DNA of 32,283 bases from an uncultured Bacilli bacterium (GCA_947628485.1 CANRAA010000009.1:1-32283); one strand, 5' to 3'; positions 6,772-14,956 are shown, counted from the stretch's first letter. Numbers and translations are program-made. Notes: a model not told the origin generated them from the sequence alone.

Positions 6772-7701
6772 TTAATCTAAAAAACTAAGTTGCCCATTTA
6801 TAAAACTTTGTTGTTTGGCATCGGTTATTTTATCTTCCTTTTCTAACTCACCAATTAAAAAAGGCGAATTGGGATTATGTTTTTTAATATTTTCTTTAAC
6901 TAAAGTGGGATTAGCATTAGCATAACAATACTTACATAAATGCATGCATGTATTATAAGCCCCAATGTCACTTCCCAGTAAACAATTACAACCTACTCTT
7001 TTGCTCTTATTTTTGGGGGCATCTAATTTACTACCAATCGCTTTTTCTATTATTTCTTTACTCATACATCCCGTTATATCTAAACCATAATCCTTTAAAT
7101 AATCTTTTTCACAACAAGCATGAACAGTTATGTTATTCTCTTTTCCTATTTTGGCAAAAGAGGTGGCAATTTCTATTTGTTCATCTTTTGTTAAAGGCCT
7201 TAAGTCCGGGGCATTTCTTTTTACTTTTTCATACATATCAATAAAACTAATGGTGCAATCTTCCGTATAACCTTTAAGTTCTTTTAAAAGTTTAGAAAAA
7301 CATATAATATGTTTTTTAACATCAAATTCTTCATTTATAAATATCGGATCATATCTAAGAGCTACACTCTTTTTACCTAAATGATTAGATAAGATTTTAA
7401 AATCCTCTATTACTTGTCTTTTATCTGGTACATTTGGTTCAATGTCTTTACCATATGGCGTAATTGTTATAAACCAAAATTGTTTATATTTGTCTAATTC
7501 TTTTAAATGAGGTATTAAAGGATGCGGATTTTTCGTACAAAAAGCCAGACAATCCACAACCCTTGAATCCAAACTATATTTAGTTACTTGATGTTTATAG
7601 TAAGGATTTCTAACATATACATATCCCTCTTTAATTCTATTTAATAACCACTTTGAATAAAAAGCGGGAATGTCTGTTCTCATACCCGTATTAATTATCA
7701 T
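6772..7701 (-). CDS. DUF1848 family protein with a C-terminal cysteine cluster
   Basis: 309 residues from the ATG at 7701, where AGGAAG is well placed and the protein begins MIINTGMRTDIPAFYS as the family does; a GTG three codons earlier is less likely. Family signatures include VRNPYYKHQVTKYSL, VDCLAFCTKNPHP, ITPYGKDIEPNVP and ALRYDPIF. The C-terminus carries C238, C240, C252, C256 and C259. The last three are spaced CX3CX2C (CMHLCKYC), like the iron-sulphur motif of radical SAM enzymes but at the opposite end of the protein. The enzymatic role of DUF1848 is not something I can name. It ends the gene run that starts with the Ig-like lipoprotein; the 55-bp gap upstream leaves co-transcription open. 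Confidence 0.85.
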   Translation of the reverse strand: MIINTGMRTDIPAFYSKWLLNRIKEGYVYVRNPYYKHQVTKYSLDSRVVDCLAFCTKNPHPLIPHLKELDKYKQFWFITITPYGKDIEPNVPDKRQVIEDFKILSNHLGKKSVALRYDPIFINEEFDVKKHIICFSKLLKELKGYTEDCTISFIDMYEKVKRNAPDLRPLTKDEQIEIATSFAKIGKENNITVHACCEKDYLKDYGLDITGCMSKEIIEKAIGSKLDAPKNKSKRVGCNCLLGSDIGAYNTCMHLCKYCYANANPTLVKENIKKHNPNSPFLIGELEKEDKITDAKQQSFINGQLSFLD

Positions 7702-7756
7702 TTTTCTCACTTCCTAAAATATTTTAATCTTCTTTTTCATAACTTACCTTCATTTC

Positions 7757-8188
7757 TTAATCAATAGTAAATTCACTTGCAACATTAAAACTTTTATCTT
7801 CATTTTCATACCTAATTTTTTTAATAATTCTATAAGTTCCCTTTTTTAGTTTACCATAAATATTTTTCAAATTAACTTCAATTTCGGTACTTCCTTTAGG
7901 GTAAACAACATAAGCCTCTAATGTAAAAGCGGGATTTTTTATTATCCTGTGCCATCCATCAATTCTTTTTATTTCCAATTGATAAGGATTACCATATGAA
8001 ATATTTTTATCGCTATTATTAGTTAAAATTAAAGTAACTTTTTCATTTGTTAATGTATCTTCTTTAACCGTTAAAGTTATATCTTTTGAAGTATTTATTT
8101 TAACATGAGATTTTATTCCTATAAAATAGATTCCTAAACTTACTGTTAAAAATACTCCTATTAAAATGATAATTATTTTCTTCTTCAT
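7757..8188 (-). CDS. Membrane-anchored or secreted Ig-like domain protein
   Basis: 143 residues. A basic start and hydrophobic stretch (about 3-26) form a signal or anchor without a lipobox Cys. The rest is a single beta-sandwich domain with LTVKEDTLTNEKVTLILTNNSDK, ISYGNPYQLEIK and GTYRIIKKI, the pattern of the bacterial Ig-like family I know as Big_14. It is clearly related to the lipoprotein at 9118-9591, which implies duplication within this cluster. AGGGAG precedes the ATG. It should act outside the membrane; partner unknown. Confidence 0.75.
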   Translation of the reverse strand: MKKKIIIILIGVFLTVSLGIYFIGIKSHVKINTSKDITLTVKEDTLTNEKVTLILTNNSDKNISYGNPYQLEIKRIDGWHRIIKNPAFTLEAYVVYPKGSTEIEVNLKNIYGKLKKGTYRIIKKIRYENEDKSFNVASEFTID

Positions 8189-8221
8189 TAATTCTCCCTA
8201 CTTTTTATTTATTAATTATTC

Positions 8222-8827
8222 TTATGAATAATCTTCTATACAAATATAATCCTTTAAAGAACATTTAACATTAATGTTTTTTGTATCAGTATTCTTTGAT
8301 GTTATATTTGCATTAAAATAAATATAATTATTTTCAATATTTTTTATATTATAAATATCTTGAATAGTAGCATCTTCACTAATTTTTGATAAATCAAAAT
8401 TTAAAAATTTTTCTTCTACTTTTTCTTCGTTCAAAATATATTCATTGATAGATGGCCATGTAGCTCGATGAACAAAAAGTTTATATTCGTTAGTTTCAAC
8501 ATCCATATAAAAATAGTTACTTTTGTAATCTAATTCAGGATCACCAGCCCCAATTTCACTAATATATATGTAATCATTATAAGATACTCTATAAAATAAA
8601 GCATCTCTTTCATCCTCACCATTATCAAGATGGGCAATAGCATAAGTTTGGGGATTATTGTTATTCTCAAAAGTATATTTTATGTTTTTAAGAGTATTTA
8701 TATTTATATGTTCGTAATTGCTATATTTATCATAATTATCATTAACTCCGAAAAAGAACAAATACGAAGTAAATAAAATAATACAAGTGACTAAAATAAT
8801 TATTATTATAATATTTCTTTTTTTCAT
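8222..8827 (-). CDS. Hypothetical membrane-anchored extracytoplasmic protein
   Basis: 201 residues from the ATG at 8827, with GGAGGAAT directly before it; the upstream ATG at 8842 overlaps this site. One N-terminal hydrophobic helix (about 4-24), then an acidic domain with many Asn and Tyr (for example EIGAGDPELDYKSNYFYMDVETNEYKLFV, split here as ISEIGAGDPE and DVETNEYKLF). A Cys pair near the C-terminus (VKCSLKDYICIE) could form a disulphide. I do not recognise a family. It lies in a row of four small exported proteins read in the same direction. Confidence 0.7.
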   Translation of the reverse strand: MKKRNIIIIIILVTCIILFTSYLFFFGVNDNYDKYSNYEHININTLKNIKYTFENNNNPQTYAIAHLDNGEDERDALFYRVSYNDYIYISEIGAGDPELDYKSNYFYMDVETNEYKLFVHRATWPSINEYILNEEKVEEKFLNFDLSKISEDATIQDIYNIKNIENNYIYFNANITSKNTDTKNINVKCSLKDYICIEDYS

Positions 8828-8855
8828 AATTCCTCCATACAATTAAAATATTTAT

Positions 8856-9107
8856 TCATTTATTATTGTAACAAACCATACAATTATATTTTGTATTTTT
8901 AAATAATGTTTTTGATTCATTATTACAATTATAATGATTAACTATTATTCCTTTATCTATATAGTCTTTTTCATTACATTTATTTATATATTCTCTTATA
9001 TGTAATATGGGACTATTATTAAATACTATTGCTTTTATTGTATCAATAGCAATAACTCCTATTAAAATTAATAAAACAATTAAAAATATTTTTAAACTTT
9101 TTTTCAT
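8856..9107 (-). CDS. Small single-pass membrane protein with cysteines outside
   Basis: 83 residues: one hydrophobic helix (about 5-25) and a short hydrophilic tail with four cysteines (NKCNEK, HYNCNN, YNCMVC). The spacing suggests a disulphide-stabilised extracytoplasmic domain. It begins 10 bp after the lipoprotein gene, whose end supplies the AAGGAT/AGGT ribosome site. Function unknown. Confidence 0.6.
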   Translation of the reverse strand: MKKSLKIFLIVLLILIGVIAIDTIKAIVFNNSPILHIREYINKCNEKDYIDKGIIVNHYNCNNESKTLFKNTKYNCMVCYNNK

Positions 9108-9117
9108 AAATTACCTA

Positions 9118-9591
9118 TTAATCCTTATCAATATTAAATTCTACTGCAATATTAAAATCCTCATATTTATCTTTTTCATATTCATAACTAATATTTTTAA
9201 TAACCCTATAAGTGCCATTTTCTAACTCACCATATCCTGGCTCCCAAGTAATCTCTATCTCTTTTATTTCTCCTGCTTTAATAGTAAATGCTGGTAAATT
9301 AAAACTCATATCAGCATGTATAACATGCCATTTACCATCTTTTTTGACTTCAATTGAAAATGGAACTCCATATATATAATCTTTATCACTATTATTAGTG
9401 AAAACTATGGTGGCTCCAGCATCAGTTAAAGTCCCTTCTTTAATAGATAGTTCAATCTCTCTATCTGTATCAATTTCAGTAGTAGATTCTTCCCCAATAT
9501 AAGGTTTTTCTAATTCCTCACTTTTACTACAACCAGTTAAGAAAATAATTAAAATGCCACATAATAAAATAGTTAGTATTGTCTTTTTCAT
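9118..9591 (-). CDS. Lipoprotein with Ig-like domain
   Basis: 157 residues. A lipoprotein signal peptide ends in the lipobox LTGC with Cys21 as the lipidated residue. An acidic linker (about 22-48) leads to one Ig-like domain: LSIKEGTLTDAGATIVFTNNSD, shortened here as LTDAGATIVFTNNSD, then YGVPFSIEVKKDGKWHVI and GTYRVIKNI. Close relative of the 143-residue protein at 7757-8188. GAGGAAT precedes the ATG. First gene of a minus-strand cluster of exported proteins, directly after a terminator and an extended -10 promoter. Confidence 0.82.
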   Translation of the reverse strand: MKKTILTILLCGILIIFLTGCSKSEELEKPYIGEESTTEIDTDREIELSIKEGTLTDAGATIVFTNNSDKDYIYGVPFSIEVKKDGKWHVIHADMSFNLPAFTIKAGEIKEIEITWEPGYGELENGTYRVIKNISYEYEKDKYEDFNIAVEFNIDKD

Positions 9592-9611
9592 AATTCCTCA
9601 TTTCTATAATC

Positions 9612-9620
9612 ATTATAGCA
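9612..9620 (-). promoter_or_regulatory. Extended -10 promoter of the exported-protein cluster
   Basis: Minus strand TGcTATAAT, 20 nt before the lipoprotein start. It has the same TGC-TATAAT form as the copZ promoter. Confidence 0.5.
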
Positions 9621-9635
9621 CATCAAATTGCATTA

Positions 9636-9662
9636 TAAAAGCAAGAGAATTTTGCTCTTGCT
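9636..9662 (-). terminator. Terminator of copZ-copA
   Basis: Minus strand: AGCAAGAG, 7-nt loop, CTCTTGCT, then TTTATAAT. It begins 14 nt after the copA stop. Confidence 0.75.
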
Positions 9663-9676
9663 CTAACTTTTAATTA

Positions 9677-11854
9677 TTAATTTTTCTTAAGTCTTAAAGC
9701 ATTAAAAACTACACATAAACTAGATAACATCATGGAAGCACTAGCTATCATTGGACTAATATAAAAACCAACATTTTTAAATAGACCAATCGCTAGAGGT
9801 ATCATTAAAATATTATAGAAGAACGCCCAGAATAAATTTTGTTTGATATTAGTAAGAGTTCTTTTACCCATATTTAAGAAAGTTAAAATCCCACTTAAAT
9901 TATCACTAGTAATAATAACATTAGAAGAATTGGCGGCAATATCAGTACTACTTTTAAAACTAATACCAATACTAGATGTGGCTAAGGATGGAGCATCGTT
10001 AATACCATCACCAACCATGACTACCTTTTTTCCTTTATCTTGCAAATCTTTAATATATTTAGTTTTTTCACTAGGCATAACATTTGATATTATTTCTTCA
10101 ATACCTAGTTCTTTACCAATAATTTTGGCCGTCGACTCATTATCACCAGTAAGCATCACAACTTGATAATTTAATTCTTTTAATTTTTTTATGGTATAGG
10201 CTGCATCTTCTCTTATGATATCTTTAACCCCGATTAAACCAATGATTTGGTTGTCTTCTAAAACATAAATAATACTGCATCCCATGCTTGTGAGTTTTTC
10301 TTCATCTTTTTGGTGATTATTTTTAATATTATCAAGTATCTTGCTATTTCCTAAATAATATCTTTTCTTATTAATATTTCCTTTTATACCCATACCAGAT
10401 ACTTCTTTATAGTTAGTTACTTCTAACTTATTTGTTTTATATTTGGAAAAAGCTAAAGAGATTGGATGCGTAGAATTACTTTCGATATTAGAAACAATAT
10501 TTAATAATTCTTTATCATTATAATTAGAATAATTATAAACTTTACTAACTCTTAATTTACCATATGTAAGAGTACCGGTTTTATCAAAAACAATGGTATC
10601 GATATGAGAGGCTATTTCTAAAGACTCACTTGATTTGACTAAAATATTTTTCTTCGCTAAAGAACCAATGGATACCACAATAGCAAGAGGTGTGGCAAGA
10701 CCTAAAGCACATGGACAAGCCACCACTAAAACTGTTACCATATGAACTAAACTATCATTTAAAGATGTTCCTAAAATTAAATAAATGACGAATGTTAATA
10801 AAGCAATAAGAATAATATTCGGTACAAAATAAGAACTTACTTTATCAGCTACTCTAGATATGGGCATTTTAGAATTACTAGCTTCTAAAACTAAATGAAC
10901 CATTTCGGAAATCGCAGATTTTGGTCCAATTTTTAGAGCTTTATATTCGACTATGCCATCGTAATTTATAGATCCAGCCACAATACTATCGCCTTTACTC
11001 TTTTTAACCGGATTAGATTCACCTGTAATAAATGATTCATCAAAATGCGATTCACCTTTAATTATTTCTCCATCAACAGCCACTTTCATTCCTGGTTTTA
11101 CTATTAGAGTATCTCCTACCTTAACCTCATCAATAGTTACTTCCACATCTCCTTCTTTTGTTTTTAATAAAGCACTTTCGGGAGTAACTTTAACCAGTTC
11201 TTTAATAGCTTCTTTAGTTTTTTCTTTACTATTTTTATCAATAAATCTTCCTAATTTAATAAATAAAATAATCATACAAACAGATTCAAAATAGAGATTT
11301 TCGACTAACATATGATTACCTAATATAATTTTAATCATATTAACAAAACTATAAATAAAACTAACTATTACTCCTAATGATACTAAAGTATCCATATTAG
11401 GAGATTTATGAATTAAATTTTTAATACCTGATGCAATAATATCTCTTCCATATATTAAATAAGGAATAGTAAGAATACACAAAGATAAAGCATAATTAAT
11501 GGGATAATCCATCATATTTAAAAAAGGTATTACGGGCAAGTGTAGCATATGGGACATTGAAATATACATAATTAAAACAATTAAAAGACCAAGGATAGTT
11601 AAATATATTTTACTATTGTCTTTTTTATTTTCTTCTTTTTCGTTATATATCCCACCATATTTATAACCAGAGTCATTAATATAACTACCTAAAGTAGCAA
11701 TATCTAAATCATCTTCATAATGAATTAAGACTTGTCCTAAAACTAAGTTTACAGATACATCAATTATGCCCTTTTGTTTTTTTAAATACTTTTCGACATG
11801 ATTAGAACAAGCCGAACAAGTCATTCCCTCTACTTTTAATATTACTTTTTTCAA
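9677..11854 (-). CDS. copA: Copper(I)-exporting P1B-type ATPase
   Basis: 725 residues, usual for a single metal-binding-domain CopA. In order: GMTCSAC (C13, C16) in an HMA domain; eight predicted membrane helices; actuator motif TGES; CPC in the sixth helix, the copper site; DKTGTLT with the phosphorylated Asp; THP of the nucleotide domain; GDGINDAP. The last two helices keep YN and MxxSS, the signature of Cu(I) transporters. It pumps Cu(I) out of the cytoplasm. Translation starts at a TTG (11854) with AAGGAAG upstream, only 2 bp after the copZ stop. No copY or csoR regulator is visible in the window. Confidence 0.94.
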   Translation of the reverse strand: MKKVILKVEGMTCSACSNHVEKYLKKQKGIIDVSVNLVLGQVLIHYEDDLDIATLGSYINDSGYKYGGIYNEKEENKKDNSKIYLTILGLLIVLIMYISMSHMLHLPVIPFLNMMDYPINYALSLCILTIPYLIYGRDIIASGIKNLIHKSPNMDTLVSLGVIVSFIYSFVNMIKIILGNHMLVENLYFESVCMIILFIKLGRFIDKNSKEKTKEAIKELVKVTPESALLKTKEGDVEVTIDEVKVGDTLIVKPGMKVAVDGEIIKGESHFDESFITGESNPVKKSKGDSIVAGSINYDGIVEYKALKIGPKSAISEMVHLVLEASNSKMPISRVADKVSSYFVPNIILIALLTFVIYLILGTSLNDSLVHMVTVLVVACPCALGLATPLAIVVSIGSLAKKNILVKSSESLEIASHIDTIVFDKTGTLTYGKLRVSKVYNYSNYNDKELLNIVSNIESNSTHPISLAFSKYKTNKLEVTNYKEVSGMGIKGNINKKRYYLGNSKILDNIKNNHQKDEEKLTSMGCSIIYVLEDNQIIGLIGVKDIIREDAAYTIKKLKELNYQVVMLTGDNESTAKIIGKELGIEEIISNVMPSEKTKYIKDLQDKGKKVVMVGDGINDAPSLATSSIGISFKSSTDIAANSSNVIITSDNLSGILTFLNMGKRTLTNIKQNLFWAFFYNILMIPLAIGLFKNVGFYISPMIASASMMLSSLCVVFNALRLKKN

Positions 11855-11856
11855 GT

Positions 11857-12069
11857 CTAATCTTCCTTTACAATTTCATAGCCAAGATTTTTAATTACAT
11901 TCTCAATATCTTTAACATCTACTTCATCTTTGGCACTAATAGTTACTAAGCTTTTTTTATAACTAGCTTTAACTTTGGAAACACCTTCTATATTCATTAA
12001 AGCATTTTTAACTCTATTTTCACAACCATTACAAACCATGCCATTTACTTTTAAATTTATCTTATTCAT
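11857..12069 (-). CDS. copZ: Copper chaperone, HMA domain
   Basis: 70 residues from the ATG at 12069, which follows GGGAGG; the earlier ATG at 12081 overlaps that site. One heavy-metal-associated domain with GMVCNGC (C13, C16) and the usual length of CopZ. It should carry Cu(I) to the ATPase encoded 2 bp downstream. An extended -10 promoter and a 12-bp tandem repeat lie in its leader. Confidence 0.88.
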   Translation of the reverse strand: MNKINLKVNGMVCNGCENRVKNALMNIEGVSKVKASYKKSLVTISAKDEVDVKDIENVIKNLGYEIVKED

Positions 12070-12076
12070 ATTTCCT

Positions 12077-12101
12077 CCCATAATACATTCCCATAATACA
12101 T
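12077..12101. repeat. 12-bp tandem direct repeat in the copZ leader
   Basis: CCCATAATACAT occurs twice with one base between (12077-12088, 12090-12101). The inner copy overlaps the ribosome site of copZ. It could be a slippage product or a protein site. Confidence 0.6.
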
Positions 12102-12105
12102 AAAG

Positions 12106-12135
12106 ATTATAGCACTAAATAGTATCCAAAAACAA
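12106..12135 (-). promoter_or_regulatory. Promoter of copZ-copA
   Basis: Minus strand: TTGTTT (12130-12135), 18 bp, TATAAT (12106-12111), with TGC directly before the -10. No recognisable CopY or CsoR box was seen. Confidence 0.55.
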
Positions 12136-12162
12136 ATAAATTGCTTATATTAGAATTATTTT

Positions 12163-12726
12163 TTATTCATACCACTCCATTATATCTTCTAATTCTTTTC
12201 GTGGTCTAGGAAGAGGATTTTGATTAGGAATACCAAAAGAGACAGCACAATTAAGTTCTAAATCGGAATGATGCAACATTTCAGCAACTTCTTCAGCTAC
12301 ATAAACAATATCTCTAATCCATAAACTTCCTATTCCTAATTCAGTAGCTCTTAAACACATATTTTCTACGCAAGCTCCAATTGAAAGATTATCACCAATT
12401 GTCCAGTTATCATCTTTTTCTTTAAAAATCAAAACTAATACAGGGGCTTCTTTAATTACATTAGCTGTAGGAAGAACACTACTTGGTGAATTTAACTTTT
12501 TGACTTCTTTAGATTCATCATTATTATTAGTATACTCAATCATTAAATCAGCGACTTTATCTTTAATCTCCTGTTTTAAAACAACAAAAAACCAAGGTTG
12601 GCGATTTTTAGCAGAAGGAGCAAGTCTTCCACAATTCAAAATATCTTCTAGTACACTTTTTTTAATATCTTCATTTTTAAATTTTCTTATACTTCTTCTT
12701 AATTCAATAGCCTTTTTGGTTTCCAT
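12163..12726 (-). CDS. Nitroreductase-family flavoprotein
   Basis: 187 residues from the ATG at 12726 (AAAGGAAAC upstream); a longer frame to 12771 would overlap the upstream gene. Features of the FMN-dependent nitroreductase fold: IELRRSIRKF at the N-terminus (FMN phosphate contacts), LAPSAKNRQPWFFVV, the central DNLSIGACVENMCLRATELGIGS region (dimer and FMN), and VSFGIPNQ. It should reduce nitro compounds, quinones or flavins with NAD(P)H; substrate unknown. It follows the aldo/keto reductase gene by 22 bp and is probably on the same transcript. Confidence 0.85.
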   Translation of the reverse strand: METKKAIELRRSIRKFKNEDIKKSVLEDILNCGRLAPSAKNRQPWFFVVLKQEIKDKVADLMIEYTNNNDESKEVKKLNSPSSVLPTANVIKEAPVLVLIFKEKDDNWTIGDNLSIGACVENMCLRATELGIGSLWIRDIVYVAEEVAEMLHHSDLELNCAVSFGIPNQNPLPRPRKELEDIMEWYE

Positions 12727-12748
12727 TCGATTGTTTCCTTTCTCTTTT

Positions 12749-13828
12749 CTAATACCAATCATGTTTTTCATTTCTATCTAAAGCATTAATTTGTCTCATT
12801 TCGGCATCCGTTAATTTAAAACTATAAATATCCGTATTTTCTTTTATATGTTTCGGATTAGAGGAACCAGGAATAACTACTACTCCCTTTTGTAAATTCC
12901 AACGAAGTATTACTTGGGCTGCAGATACATTATGATTTTTTGCTATTTTAACAAGTGTTTCATTATTTAAAAGTTCACTTGTATAACCTCTTCCTCCAAA
13001 GGGATACCAACCTTGCACAACAATATCTAAATTTTGAATATAAGGTATAACATCATTTTCTTGATAATAAGGGTGAATTTCATTTTGGACAAGAGCAGGT
13101 TTAATACTCACCTTGGGAAGAAAATCCTCTAACTCTTCTATATACCAATTAGAAAGACCTAAAGAACAAATTTTGCCACTTTCTACATATTTTTCCATTT
13201 CTTTATATGCCTTAACGTCATTAGTACCTGGATGATGTAAAAGCATCATATCAATATAATCGATATCTAATTTTTTTAAAGCTAGTTCAATAGCACTTTC
13301 GGGATTATCATATTGACTAGGATAAATTTTTGTTATAACAAATATTTCTTCTCTCGGCACTTTAGAGTCTCTAATAGCCCTCCCTATTTCTTCTTCATTT
13401 CCATACATATAGGCTGTATCAATTAATCTTACTCCCGAATTTAAAGCACTAGATACAGCTTCATAACAAGTATCTCCAGTTAAACTATATGTTCCAAGAC
13501 CATTTAAAGGCATAACATAACCACTATTTAAAGTTACTTCTTTTTTATCTAAATCAAAATTAATACTTTTATAATTTGATGTTATATTTCCTTCCACTTT
13601 CTTACTCTCCTTTACATTATCAAATATTTTAATGCCAAATATTTTTATAATTAAACCATTATCATAACCAGACTCAGCATTACTATTTAATTTATGAACT
13701 TTAGTTATTTCATAAAGGGCTGATTTAAATTTAATGGAACCGCCATCTTTTAATTTAAAGGGAATGGGTATTAATAATAAAAGTCCAATTAATACTATAA
13801 ATATTACTATTTTTGTCTTTCTAGTCAT
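12749..13828 (-). CDS. Aldo/keto reductase fused to an N-terminal membrane-anchor domain
   Basis: 359 residues. Residues 1-80 are an anchor module: hydrophobic helix (7-22), then IPIPFKLKDGGS and GLIIKIFGIKIFDNV, a small domain I have met as a separate membrane protein in Firmicutes. Residues from about 85 are a complete aldo/keto reductase with tetrad D137, Y142, K167 and H198 (DTAYMYGN, ITKIYP, LLHHPG) and the NADPH-binding IPGSSNPKHIKEN near the end. By the positive-inside rule the basic start (TRKTK) is cytoplasmic, which would put the reductase outside unless the helix is a re-entrant or peripheral anchor. That is odd for an NADPH enzyme. AAAGGAAT precedes the ATG. Confidence 0.85.
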   Translation of the reverse strand: MTRKTKIVIFIVLIGLLLLIPIPFKLKDGGSIKFKSALYEITKVHKLNSNAESGYDNGLIIKIFGIKIFDNVKESKKVEGNITSNYKSINFDLDKKEVTLNSGYVMPLNGLGTYSLTGDTCYEAVSSALNSGVRLIDTAYMYGNEEEIGRAIRDSKVPREEIFVITKIYPSQYDNPESAIELALKKLDIDYIDMMLLHHPGTNDVKAYKEMEKYVESGKICSLGLSNWYIEELEDFLPKVSIKPALVQNEIHPYYQENDVIPYIQNLDIVVQGWYPFGGRGYTSELLNNETLVKIAKNHNVSAAQVILRWNLQKGVVVIPGSSNPKHIKENTDIYSFKLTDAEMRQINALDRNEKHDWY

Positions 13829-13852
13829 TTTATCTATTCCTTTACTTATATT

Positions 13853-13881
13853 ATTATAAAAATTGTAGAAGAAAAAAGCAA
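13853..13881 (-). promoter_or_regulatory. Promoter of the aldo/keto reductase-nitroreductase operon
   Basis: Minus strand: TTGCTT (13876-13881), 17 bp, TATAAT (13853-13858). The -35 overlaps the upstream terminator. Confidence 0.6.
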
Positions 13882-13905
13882 GTTAAGTTTTTTACTTACA
13901 CTTGC
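13872..13905 (-). terminator. Terminator of the second XRE regulator gene
   Basis: Minus strand: GCAAGTGTAAGT pairs with ACTTAACTTGC (one bulge), followed by TTTTTT. The stem contains the stop codon region of the gene. Confidence 0.75.
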
Positions 13906-14458
13906 CACCATGCGTAATAATATATTTTTTTAAAGTATCTAATGATTTAAAGACCGTTTCTAAATCCCTGCCAGCATAATAAGTTTCTAAATTTCCTTCA
14001 TTTTTATTTTTTTCTTCAAAATAAGTTTCAATATAAAATGATTTATCTTCTTCTTGACTTAATGAAACATAGATAGTTTTATTATCTAATTTACATACAT
14101 ATTCATCTTGATAATAATTTTTAATTTTAAGAAAATAAATTGTTATGAAAATTAAAGTAAATAAGATAATAAAATATAAAGTAATTACGATTATTTTCGA
14201 AATTTTTAAATGTTTTTTGGTTAAATTTTCCGTATTAATTATTTTATTTTCTAAAACATTTTGAATATCATTATCTAATAATTCATCAATACTTACATTT
14301 AAAACTTTACTAAGTAATTTTAATTGTTCGGGATTAGGAGTAGCACCATTTAACTCCCAATTAGATATCGTTTGTCTTGAAACATTTAGAAGATTACCTA
14401 ATTCTTCTTGAGAGTATCCTAATCTTTTTCTTAATTTTAAAATTTTTTCATTTAACAT
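13892..14458 (-). CDS. XRE-family regulator with one membrane helix
   Basis: 188 residues. Residues 1-60 are a helix-turn-helix domain (YSQEELGNLLNVSRQTISNWE). A hydrophobic helix (about 88-110) is followed by an extracytoplasmic tail of about 75 residues with two Cys (YVCKLDN and the terminal GGKCK), possibly a disulphide. Single-pass HTH proteins of this kind are common in Firmicutes and thought to link membrane or outside signals to transcription. AGGTGG lies before the ATG. An 11-bp direct repeat upstream may be its operator. Targets unknown. Confidence 0.8.
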   Translation of the reverse strand: MLNEKILKLRKRLGYSQEELGNLLNVSRQTISNWELNGATPNPEQLKLLSKVLNVSIDELLDNDIQNVLENKIINTENLTKKHLKISKIIVITLYFIILFTLIFITIYFLKIKNYYQDEYVCKLDNKTIYVSLSQEEDKSFYIETYFEEKNKNEGNLETYYAGRDLETVFKSLDTLKKYIITHGGKCK

Positions 14459-14472
14459 ATTATTTCCACCTC

Positions 14473-14496
14473 ATAATAATTATAAATAATAATTAT
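14473..14496. promoter_or_regulatory. 11-bp direct repeat before the XRE gene, possible operator
   Basis: ATAATAATTAT occurs at 14473-14483 and 14486-14496, a 13-bp period. A TATAAT on the minus strand lies within it. Low-complexity sequence makes chance likely, but the exact 11-base match and promoter position are suggestive. Confidence 0.35.
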
Positions 14497-14531
14497 CATG
14501 TAAGTCTACCAAATATATTAGGCAATTTGTC

Positions 14532-14562
14532 CAAAAAATTTGACATTAAATGAAATTTTTTG
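14532..14562 (-). terminator. Terminator of the zinc-ribbon/DUF3592 operon
   Basis: A perfect 10-bp stem (CAAAAAATTT / AAATTTTTTG) around an 11-nt loop, ending in a U tract on the minus strand, 25 nt after the stop at 14588. Confidence 0.6.
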
Positions 14563-14587
14563 TTTTATTAATTATTTTTAAAATAAA

Positions 14588-14956
14588 TTAATAGTAAATT
14601 ATAACCATAATTAGAAAAAAAATACCAGCAAATATCGCAATTAATGATGTTGATAGTTCTAAAGATACAGAATCAACAGGATTATTAATATTATATAGTA
14701 GTTTAATTTTTTTACCTAAACGTTTTTTAATATTAGAACTAGAATTTTCAACATAACGATATAAATAACCATTTACTTCATATTCGATTATAGATGAATA
14801 CGTAGTTGAATCATTATGTTGGCGTGTTTTATAATCAACAATTGTACCAGTTACTTCTTGATAATTACCCGTAAATTTTTTTATATAATACTTTAAAATT
14901 CTATATAAACCATATGCTATAAAGAAAATTGGTAAACCATATAATAATATTCTCAC
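14588..14956 (-). CDS. DUF3592 membrane protein
   Basis: 122 residues: an N-terminal helix (3-19), a beta-rich domain with EVTGTIVDYKTR, YSSIIEYEVNGYLYRY and KIKLLYNINNP, and a C-terminal helix (about 102-121). This is the layout of DUF3592 proteins. The start is GTG (14954-14956), sharing one base with the TAG stop of the zinc-ribbon gene; AAGGAGG is 9 nt upstream inside that gene. Translational coupling is therefore likely. Function unknown. Confidence 0.8.
   Translation of the reverse strand: MRILLYGLPIFFIAYGLYRILKYYIKKFTGNYQEVTGTIVDYKTRQHNDSTTYSSIIEYEVNGYLYRYVENSSSNIKKRLGKKIKLLYNINNPVDSVSLELSTSLIAIFAGIFFLIMVIIYY

Noticed and set aside
9843-10166. Plus-strand open frame of 107 codons opposite copA
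   Set aside because: It lies wholly inside the conserved ATPase gene, lacks a ribosome site and resembles no protein; antisense shadow of an AT-rich gene.
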